Part shown: positions 1 through 10,500 of the stretch, in pieces
Numbering within the stretch: position 1 is the stretch's first letter
Layout of the letters: the number at the start of each line of letters is the position of its first letter
DNA from: Rhodococcus sp. (in: high G+C Gram-positive bacteria)
Lineage (GTDB): Bacteria; Actinomycetota; Actinomycetes; Mycobacteriales; Mycobacteriaceae
Assembly: GCA_012515885.1 (NCBI GenBank)
Contig: JAAYXN010000249.1
Span: forward strand, 1-16,567
Length of the DNA stretch: 16,567 nt
Direction: 5' to 3'
Translations under genes and position numbers: made by a program
Notes under the pieces: model-generated
The model's database searches: none
The model's input: the letters and a program-made list of their open reading frames with translations, nothing else
Told to the model about the DNA's origin: nothing

Positions 1-1
1 A

Positions 2-1555
2 GCTAGCAGGCTGCGCGCCCAGAACATTGAGGTGGAAGACCGTGTCGCGGTACTGCTTCCACGTGGAGCTGACGCGGTTATTGCCCGGTGGGCAGTCGCA
101 GTCGTCGGCGGGGTGTTCGTGCCGATCGACCCCACCTACCCGGCGCACCGTATCGAGCACATGCTTGCCGATAGCGACGCCGCTCTCGTCGTCACGGGTG
201 GGGGAGTTGACAGCGCGGTCACGGTGCCCGAGCGCTACCGCGTCATCGATGTTTCCGGCAGCGATGTCGTCAGCCAGGATGGGGAGTACCCGGCACTTCA
301 CCTGGATGCGGCCGCATATTTGCTGTACACCTCTGGGTCGACGGGAGTCCCGAAGGGCGTGCTCGCTACCCACCGCGGACTTGCTGGACTCGCTGCTGCG
401 CGCGATCACGTGTACCAGGTGCCCCGCTCCGGCCGGGTCCTGCAGTTCGCTTCACCCTCGTTCGATATTTCCCTGGAAGAGTCGCTTCTCGCCTTTACTG
501 CGGGAGCAACTCTCGTCGTCGCACCGCAGGACGTCGTCGGTGGTGCGGAATTGACGGCGCTCATCAACGAACAGCGAGTCACGCACACCGTTCTCACGCC
601 TTCTGTCGCGGCGACGCTCGGCGAACTTGACCACCTTACCGTCCTCGAACTTGGTGGCGAAGCGTTACCTGCGGAACTAGTCACCCGCTTCCAGCCACAC
701 GCGATAGTAGTCAATGGTTACGGGCCCACCGAAGCAACCGTCACCACACTGGTTTCAGACGCGTTGGACGCGAAGGCAACCCCCACCCTGGGCTCTCCCG
801 TGCCAGGCACGTCGGTACTGGTCCTTGATCGAAAACTGCGACCGGTGCCGCCGGGAGTAGTGGGGGAGCTGTATCTGCTCGGTGACTGTTTGGCACGTGG
901 CTACTGGAACCGACCCGGCCTCACAGCCTCAAGTTTTGTTGCGGGCCCAGGTGGTGCCCGCATGTACCGCACCGGTGACCTGGTGCGCTATGACAGCGCG
1001 CTGCATCTTGAATTTGTTGGCCGTGCCGATAGTCAGGTCAAGCTGCGCGGCTACCGGATTGAGCTCGGCGAAATTGATGCGGTGCTTTCTGCGGCACCGT
1101 TGGTCGATATCGCGGCAACCGTAATCCGTGACGAAACTCTGGTGGGTTACGTTCATGGCGCGCGCCTTGACGTGGGCGATGCCGCTGCCCTGGGTTCGAT
1201 CAGGGATCACTGTGCGGCGCACCTGCCGCGGTACATGGTTCCCGTCGTCGTGGCACTCGACGACGTCCCACTGACGGTCACCGGAAAGATCGACCGCGCC
1301 GCCTTGCCTAATCCGCAACTGCCGCAGTCACGTGCTGCGGAAAGCGCACTTGAGCAGCTCATCGTTGACGTAATCGCCGATGTGACTGGCAGCAGTCACG
1401 GAGTCGTTGGTGCCACCACCGACTTCTTTAGTCTCGGTGGCAACTCGTTGACTGGTGCTCAGGTGATCGGGCGATTGAGTAGGGCAACGGGGCGTCGCCT
1501 CACCGTGCGTGATCTGTTCGATCACCCCACCGCCGCTGACCTCGCCGCGTATGTC
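2..1555 (+). other. NRPS module 1: adenylation A1 (5' truncated) and carrier domain T1
   Basis: A1 activates an amino acid as its adenylate and loads T1. Core motif A3 (LLYTSGSTGVPKGV) is at about 320-361, A4 (FDIS) at 461-472, A5 (NGYGPTEATV) near 713-742 and A7 (MYRTGD) near 962-979. The A10 lysine (TGKID) is at 1286. T1 has DFFSLGGNSL with the phosphopantetheine serine at 1445. The region between motifs A2 and A3 is of normal length, unlike modules 3 and 4. Hand alignment to the GrsA pocket gives D-I-E-V-E-G-G-V-T-K (positions 235, 236, 239, 278, 299, 301, 322, 330, 331, 517). I do not recognise this code. An acidic residue at 239 occurs in some basic-residue domains such as ornithine, but that is only a hint. 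Confidence 0.9.
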
Positions 1556-4500
1556 GCGGAGGTACCGAGCGATCGCCCCGCACTTGTCCACAGTGACGAG
1601 AAGACGGCGCCGCTTTCACCCGCACAGCTACGGCTGTGGATCGCCAGCCAAGTGGACGACGCCGCATACAACCTGCCGTTCTCCATCCACGTGGACGCGC
1701 GCCCCGACCTCGCTGTGGTGCAGCAGGCCATCGGTGACGTCATCGTCCGACATCGAGTGCTCGGCACCGTCATCGATATGGTCGATGGGCAGCCGCGACA
1801 GGTGTCCGGACCTGCGCAAGTAACCCTCGAATACCTGAACGCTAATGACGTTGCAGAGTTCACGGGCCGCGGATTCGATCTCGCGCACCAACTTCCAGTA
1901 CGCGTCGGCGTCATTGATACCGCGCGCGGCTACCAGTTCGTCGTCGTCTTCCACCACATTGCGTTCGATGGACTCTCCATCGCGCCGCTTGTCCGCGACC
2001 TTCGTGAGGCGTTCGTGGCACGAGTCAATGGTGGAGCCCCGCAGTGGCAGCCGCTGCCCATCGAATACGGGGACTTTGCGCGCTGGCAGTACCTGCTTGC
2101 CGATCAAGAAGCCCGCGAACTTGCCTACTGGAAGTCTGCGCTGGACGGCATGCCGCACATGGTGGATCTACCCGCGGATCACGCTCGTCCGCACACCGGT
2201 CCGCTCCGCGCCACCCAGGCACCGATCACGTTGCCCGCACGGACTGTTGAGCAACTAGAGAAGATCGCGTCGAGCACCAACACCACCCTGTTCATGGTGT
2301 TGCATGCGGCGCTCGCTGTCGCGGTCCACAAGATCACCGGCGCAGATGATTTCGCGATCGGTGCCCCCACCGCAGGCCGCTACGATCCCGTGCTCGACGA
2401 CCTCGTCGGCACATTCGTCGGGACCGTTGCGCTGCGCTCACACATCACGCCAGACGCAACCTTCGCGCAGGTACTGTCCGCTACTCGAGAGACGGTGCTC
2501 GCGGCGTTCGCGCACGCTGAGGTGCCCTTCGACCGTGTTGCTACGGCACTGGATCCGGTTCGCGACGCTACTCGGCATCCGCTGTTCCAAGTGATTTTTG
2601 CGTTCGATAATTACGACACTGACGTTCCTTCAGATATCGAGGGTTTGCCGGTTCGTATTGAAGAGCACCCGTTACAGGTGGCGCGTTTCGACCTGGAAAT
2701 CAACCTCGGTGCGATCCCCGGTGATCCGGGAGCGCTCGGCGGTTGGTTCATCTACCCCGAAGCGATCTACGAGCGCGGCACCATCGAGGGCTGGATCCAG
2801 CGCTGGATTAGTGTCCTGGGCGATATTGCCGCCGACCCGCAGCTCCCGCTTGCACGCATCGACGCACTGACCGCTGTGGAGCACACGGTACTGCGAAGTA
2901 GCGAGGGTTCTGTCCCGGCAGCTACCAGCGAATTCCTCACGCTGGTCGACGCATTCGAGCATGCAGCAGCCGTAGACCCCGAAGCGGTCGCGGTCCGCGC
3001 GCCCTATTCATCACTGACCTATCGCAGCCTGGACGAACGCTCGCGCGCCTTAGCGTCCGCACTCGTGGAGGCAGGCGTAACTAGCGGCGACATCGTCGCG
3101 GTGTCCCTGACAGTCAGTGCTGAATTACCGATCGCGCTACTCGCGGTGTTGCGTGCTGGTGCCGCATACCTGCCGCTGGACGCCAGCCACCCCGTCGAGC
3201 GCCGGCGCCGACTGATCGGCGACTGCCACGCAGCAGTCGTCATCACCGATAGCGACGAACTGGCAGAGGGTTTCACTACAGTTCCCGCGACGGCCGTCGG
3301 CTCGGCGCCGCTACCGAAGGTTGTCGACGGGCTTGCCTACCTGATCTACACCTCGGGTTCGACGGGAGAACCCAAAGGTGTGCGGATCGAGCACAGCGCG
3401 GTACTTTCGCTCCTCGCCAACGCTCGCACCGTTATGGGATATGACGACAGCGATACCTGGACCCTCTTCCATTCAATCGCTTTCGACTTTGCCGTGTGGG
3501 AACTATGGGGGCCGCTAACCAGCGGCGGGCGCGTCGTGCTGATCGACCGCGACCGCACTCGCTCGCCAGAAGACTTCCTGGCGCTGCTGCGCCGCGAACA
3601 GGTCACTATCGTCAACCAAACCACCAGTGCGTTCAGCCAGATCGCCGACACGCAGCTACCCGAATCGGTGCGGCTACTGATCTTCGGTGGTGAAGCACTG
3701 GATCGACCGATGGTGCTCGACTGGGCAGCGAGGCACCCGCACGTGCGTGCTGTCGACATGTACGGCATTACCGAAACCACCGTGCACGTGACCCACCGCG
3801 ACATCGACTCAGCGCCGTCTATTGGCATGGCACTCGCAGGGCTTGAGGTGTACGTCCTGGACCAGGCGCTGGCACCCGCGCGTCCCGGTGCGATCGGCGA
3901 AATCTATGTGGCGGGAACACAACTCGCGCAGGGCTACCACCGCCGCAGCGATCTCACCAGCGAGCGATTCATCGCCAACCCTTTCGGCGATGGCGACCGG
4001 ATGTACCGCACTGGCGATCGCGCACGGCGCCGTGCCGACGGCACCCTGGAATATCTTGGCCGCGTCGGCGGCCAGCTCAGCGTGCGCGGATACCGAGTAG
4101 AACCGCGCGAAATCGAGGCCGAGCTGGTGCGCGCACCGGGCGTTGAACGCGCCGTCGTGGTGTTGCAGGATCTCTCGGCCGGACCGACCCTCGTCGCCTA
4201 TGTCACCGGTGACACCACCGAACAGCAGATGCTTGACCACGCACGCGCGTCCCTTCCCGCACACCTGGTTCCTGGCCGTGCCATAGTCCTGGACGCGCTT
4301 CCACGCACCACTAACGGCAAGTTAGATCGTTTAGCTCTGCCGGTTCCACAGCTAGCGGCTATCACGCGTGAAGTCGCCACTGATACCGAGCGTGCTGTCG
4401 CGGCCGCCTTCGGTGACGTCCTTGGTGAGCCCGTTCGTGACGCGCACCGCAGCTTCTTCGATCTCGGTGGAAACTCGCTGATCGCCACACGATTGGCGAC

Positions 4501-7500
4501 GCGGATTGAAGCGTACTGCGGTGTTGAGGTTGCGGTACGGGAGGTATTTGAGCAGCCAACAATTGCCGAGTTGGCCGCGCACATTGACGGCATTGTCGAA
4601 TCCGAAGTCGGGCCGAGCCCGGTATTGCCGCCTCTGATCGCGCGGGTTCGTCCGGAGACGATCCCGTTGACCCGCAGCCAGTACCGCGTGTGGGCAGCGC
4701 ACCAGCTGAACCCTGACTCAGACGCCTATCACGTCGGTGCCACGCTCCGATTCGATGGACCACTGGACGTCGACGCATTGCGCGCCGCAATCCTCGATGT
4801 CTGTGCACGCCACGAAGCCTTGCGGACGCGATACCCACTCGATGAGTCCGGTGAACCGGTGCAAGACATTCTCGATGTCGATACTTTCACCGCCTCTATC
4901 GATCTCGATGAGCCAATCGCCGATGACGCCTTTGATCTTGCTGCCGGGCCTCCAGTTCGGCTGCACCTGGTCGAGGTGACGTCGACCTCGCACCATCTTG
5001 AGCTGGCGATTCATCACATCGCCGTGGACGGGTGGTCGCTGCGACCATTGATTGCTGACCTCATCGACGCGTACCGCGGCCGCAGCGCCGGCGCACCGTC
5101 AGAGCCCAGCAGGCCTCCGGTTCTTCAGCCCGCCGACTACGCGCTGTGGCAGCGCGATCCGAAAGTCCTGCACGTCGCTGAAGTAGGGGAGCGGTTCTGG
5201 CAGGACTACCTCGCTGACACCGAACCCGCGGCACTCGTGACGAGCGGACACCGCACAGGCCGAGCAACCACAGCTGAATTTACGGTCACAGACGATATCC
5301 GTACCGCGCTGGCTGCGGCGGCACGTGCAGCCCGTACTAGCGTGTTCACCGTTCTGCATGCAGCGCTGGCCGTGACGCTTGCGCGTCTGGGTGGCAGCGA
5401 CGATGTTGTTGTGGGTACAGCCGTAGCGGATCGGAGCCGTTCGGCACTGGACGGCTCGGTCGGCATGTTCGTGGACACGGTGCCACTTCGCGTACGCGTC
5501 GGCAACGACACTGCTGCTGCGTTTATCGCCGCGGTGCGTGATCGCAACACCGAAACCCTCCGTCACGCACACGCGTGGAACGGCGTCGCCGATACCCAGG
5601 TGGTACTCGGTTACGACTCCGAGCCCCCAACAGTTATGCTCGCTGACGGGCTCACCGTCGAGGTCGAGTCAGCTGAAAGCACCGCGGTCAAGTTTGACTG
5701 CCATGTGCACCTCACAGACAGCGACGATCACCTCGTCGGAAGCGTCATCTATGATGAGGGCCTCTTTGACGAGGCCACCATCACGGCACTGACCACGGTG
5801 TTCACCGATGTTCTCACCACCATCGCGGGCGCACTGCACACTCCGCTCGTCGATGTGGGACGTCCAGAATCAGCCGAGAGTGTGACGGCGCCGCCGCCAT
5901 CGATACGCAGCCTGCGGCAGATTTTTGAACGCACCGCCCACGACTACGCAGAGAACGTCGCGGTCATCGACGGGGATCGGTCCTACAGCTACCGCGAGCT
6001 AGACCAGGCTGCAGATCGCCGCGCCGTGGAACTGGCCGCGCAGGGCACCGGACCGGGCTGGTTGGTTCCCATCCCGGCGCCACGCGGTATTGCGCACATC
6101 ATCGAACTGTGGGCGATCGCAAAACTGGGCGCCGCCTACAGCCCCGGAACGGCCATCACCGCGCCCCACTCCCGTGAAGATATGCGCGGCATCGCGTACG
6201 TCATCCACACCTCCGGCACCACCGGGGCACCGAAAGCTGTTGCCGTCACCTCCAGGGGGTTGGCTACGCTCGTCGACGAAGCAGTGGTGCGCTATCGCGT
6301 CACGCCGCAATCACGTGTGCTGCACGGCTATTCGCCACACTTCGATGCTGCGCTGCTTGAGATGCTGCTGGCGTTTGGTTCGGGAGCCACTCTGGTGATA
6401 GCACCCCCTGAGGTCACGGCGGGCCCGCCACTGGAGCAGATCATCGCTGATCAGAAGGTCACCCATCTGCTCTCCACGCCCTCGGTGCTGAGCACCCTCG
6501 ACCCGGATGCGCTGCCCCACGTACAGGTTGTCGGTGTCGGTGGCGAAGCGCTGCATGCACATACAGCAGCACCATGGCTGCGCGAGCGCACCTTCATCAA
6601 CGCCTACGGACTCACCGAAACCACGATCGTCGCGACACTCGCCGAGATAGGTGACGGCCCGGTCACCCTAGGACGCCCCATTCCCGGAACGACGGTTGAA
6701 GTCCTCGATGCGCAGCTGCGGGCTGTTCCCGACGGCGGCATCGGTGAGTTGTACATCAGCGGGACATCGGTTGCGCGCCGATACCTAGAAGACAGCGAGA
6801 ACACCGCAACCCGATTTATCGCGGCACCAGGAGGCACGGTGCGGTACCGCACCGGTGACCTCGTCCAACGCCGAGCAGACGGGCAACTGGTGTACCTCGG
6901 TCGCCGCGACCGACAGGTGCAGATTCACGGCATCCGCACTGAGCTGGCAGCTCTTGAAACAGCTCTGACTAGTGTTCCCGGGGTTAGCGCTGCCGCCGTC
7001 ATCGAGCGTGACGGACAGCTATGCGGCTATATCGTCGGTGACGCCCACCCCGATGAGGCACGCCGCGCACTGCCTACCTACGCGCAAATGCCGATCATGG
7101 CGCTTGAGATTTTGCCGACGACTGATCATGGCAAGCTCGATGTGGCAGCCCTGCCTACCATCACAGCAGTCGAGGAACATCGAAGCACTGAATCTGCGGC
7201 TCCGACAGCCGAATCCGAGCGCATAGTTGCGCGAGCCTTTACGACGTTGCTGGGTGTGGAGGCTGGGCGAGAGACCAACTTCTTTGCTGCTGGCGGCACC
7301 TCACTGACGGTTCCGGCCCTCGCAGCGGAACTTGGTGTAGCACCACGCGCGGTATTTACGGCCCCGACAGTGCGTGCCCTCGCGCAGTTGCTCGACACCG
7401 GCGAACACCACACAGGCACCGCACCGTTCACCGTCGAGCGCGGCGACCTCATTCCACTGACCGGCGCACAGCGTCGAATCTGGACTGCCGCACAACGAGA

Positions 7501-10500
7501 TTCATCGCTGTACCGCATCCCGGTAGTGGTGCGATTGAATGACGAGGTCGATACCGAGGCATTGGCTCTGGCGTGGCGCGATGTGGTGACTCGCCATGAA
7601 TCGCTACGCACCCGCTATCCCGTCTCTGCCGACGGCGTACCCCACCAAGAAATTCTGGACGACGTGGAACTGCCAGCGGTGGACACTGTCGACGACGTGA
7701 CGCAGGCGATCACGGATACGTTGGACACGCCATTCGATCTTGCGGCGCAGGTGCCCATCCGGGTGCGATTGCTGCGCGAACCCGAGGGCCGGGCTATCAC
7801 CGCTGTTGTCGTGCTGCACCACATCGCGACAGACGGCTGGTCCGTGACGCCACTGGTACGCGATTTCACCGCGGCGTATCACGCACGACGCAGCGAAGAC
7901 GCGCCTCAGTGGACTTCGCTACCTGCTCAACCGGCAGATGTTGCACTGTGGGAACAGCAGCAGTCAGCCGACGCGAGCAGCTCAGGTTATTGGCGCGAGC
8001 GTTTAGCGGGGCTCGATTCCGTAGCGCCCATGACGCCTAGCCGGATGCGACCGGACCTGGGGCATGAGAGCGTCGCCTTCGTCTTCACCGAGGACACGGC
8101 GCGTGACATCGGTCGCGTAGCGCGCGGCGGCGACACCACACCTCTCGTAGTCATGCACGCAGCCCTGGCCGTCGTACTGTCCCGGTTCAGCGATACCCGC
8201 GACATCGTCGTAGCCACCGCGACCAACGGCCGCAGCCAGGCAGCGCTACACGACGTCGTGGGCATGTTCGTCAACCTTGTTCTCCTTCGCGTTGACGTCG
8301 ACGAAGCCCGCACGTTTGACGAACATCTCGCGCTTGTACGTCACGGTGACCTTGAGGCTTTCGCGCACGATGATGTCCCGTTCGAGGACGTCATCGCTGC
8401 GTCTGGCATGCCGCAGGTGTCGTGGAGTTACACCGACAACGACGACAACCAGGTCACAGACCTCGATTTCGGTGAGTTGGTAACCGAGACGTACGCGCAC
8501 GTTTCGAGTGAGTTCGAGATCCACATCGAATGCCACGCTGATGAGCGAGGCGCGATCGTTGGATCCATTACCTACAACGCGGCGCTCTTTGATCGGTCGA
8601 CGATCGTTCGGCTTGCCTCGACACTCAAGACTTTCCTCACCGCTGCTGCAGCTCACCCGGGTCAGCGCATCGCTGAACTGGGTGCGGTCCACACCGCCCC
8701 CATCGCGGGATCACAGGCGCGTCAGCAGTGCACCCTGGCGGACGTGTGGCAGAAGGCCGTCACCGACTATCCGGATCGGCCAGCGCTCACAGACGGCACC
8801 GTCACGTACACCTACGGTGATCTCAAGGCGCGCGTGGCGTCTCAGGTATCTGCGCTGCATGCCGACGGAGTCGGTGCGGGCACCTTCGTTCCCCTCGCCG
8901 GCGAACGCAGCGTGGACACCGTGTGCGACTTCTGGGCAATCGCTGCCACTGACGCGACGATCGTTCTTGGCGGCAACGTCACCCAGCGCACAGACCCGCA
9001 CGCCGACGGTCTGGCATACGTCGTCCATACGTCTGGAACGACGGGAGTGCCTAAGGCTGTTGCTGTTTCGCATCGCGGTATCGCAGCGCTGGTCGACGAA
9101 GTACGTAACCGAGGTGACATCACCACTCACGACCGTGTGCTGTACGCGCTTGGCGCATCGTTCGATGCATCGCTTTATCCGATGCTTGCCGCAGCGGCCA
9201 CCGGCGCGCTTCTGGTCGTTGCGCCCATCGATACCTACGCCGGGCCGCAGCTGGAAGACTTCATCGCAGCCAACGAGGTCACCCACCTGGTGATGACCCC
9301 GTCACTACTCGCGACGCTGAATCCTCAGAACGTGCCCAGCGTGCGCTTCGTTATCGCGGGCGGTGAAGCGCTGCCCCACACACTCGTGAACCGCTGGCAG
9401 CAGGCGCACTGTGGCGTCGCCAATTCCTACGGGCCCTCCGAGGCAACCGTCATCACCCTTGCCGGAGACATCGCTCCTGCTCCACAATCCGCTGCGGGCG
9501 AAGGGACGCTGATCGCGCTGGGCACCCCCGTTGCGGGTACGGCAGTACGGGTACTCGACCGGCGCCTGCGCCCAGTGCCGGCAGGCGGTGTCGGCGAACT
9601 GTACGTCACGGGGACCTCGCTTGCCCGAGGCTATCTCGAAGATTCGGCGGGCACTGCCAGCCGGTTTGTTGCCGCTGACGACGGCACCCGCATGTATCGC
9701 ACCGGAGATCGGGTGCGGCGCGGCGCGGACGGGCATCTGTACTTCTTGGGACGCACCGACCGGCAGACCAAAGTCCGCGGTGTTCGCCTAGAACCTGCTG
9801 CTCTGGAAGCTGCAGCGCTGAGTTGTGACGGCGTCGATGCGGCTGCCGCGGTAGTACGCGACGGCGAGCTCGACATCTTCGTGACCGGTATGCGAGCGGA
9901 CCTGCGTGACGTGGACGATGCGGTGCGGGAGCAGGTGCGTGCCCTGCGGGTCGCACCGCGCGTCACCCGCCTGGATTCGCTCCCCATGACCACCCACGGA
10001 AAGCTGGATGTGGCCGCGCTGCCCAACCCTTCGGCGGATGCCGCCGAGCCCGCACGTACTCAGACCGAACTCATCGTTGCCGCAGTGTTCGTCGACATCC
10101 TTGGCGTCGATGATGTTGGACGCGAGACCGACTTTTTCGGTGAAGGTGGCACGTCGCTCTCGGCAACGCGCGTGGCCGCTCGGCTGGCTGACCAACTCGG
10201 TTACGAGGTGCCGCTACGATTGGTCTTTGGCGAATCCACAGTTTCCCGGCTCGCTTCGGCGCTCGACGAACTGCGTGCCACGGCTGCCGGGCAGCTCAGG
10301 TTGCTCCCGCAGGAACGCCCCGAACACGCGCCCCTGACTCGTGCCCAACACCGCATGTGGATGGCCGCCCAGCAGGATCCCACCAGCCACGTCCACGACC
10401 TCGTTGGCGTGCTGCGTCTACACGGCAACCTCGACGTCGACGCAGTCGTTGGCGCATTCGGTGACGTCACCGAGCGGCACGAAGTGCTCCGCACGCGATA

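Noticed and set aside
32..34. GTG at 32 as the NRPS start
   Set aside because: In-frame codons before it match adenylation-domain sequence, and a start here would cut A1 in its N-terminal subdomain.
8508..9293. Plus-strand open frame of 261 residues within C4/A4 of the NRPS
   Set aside because: It is out of frame with the NRPS, Ser/Arg-rich, and has no domain. The NRPS frame is continuous with conserved motifs here.
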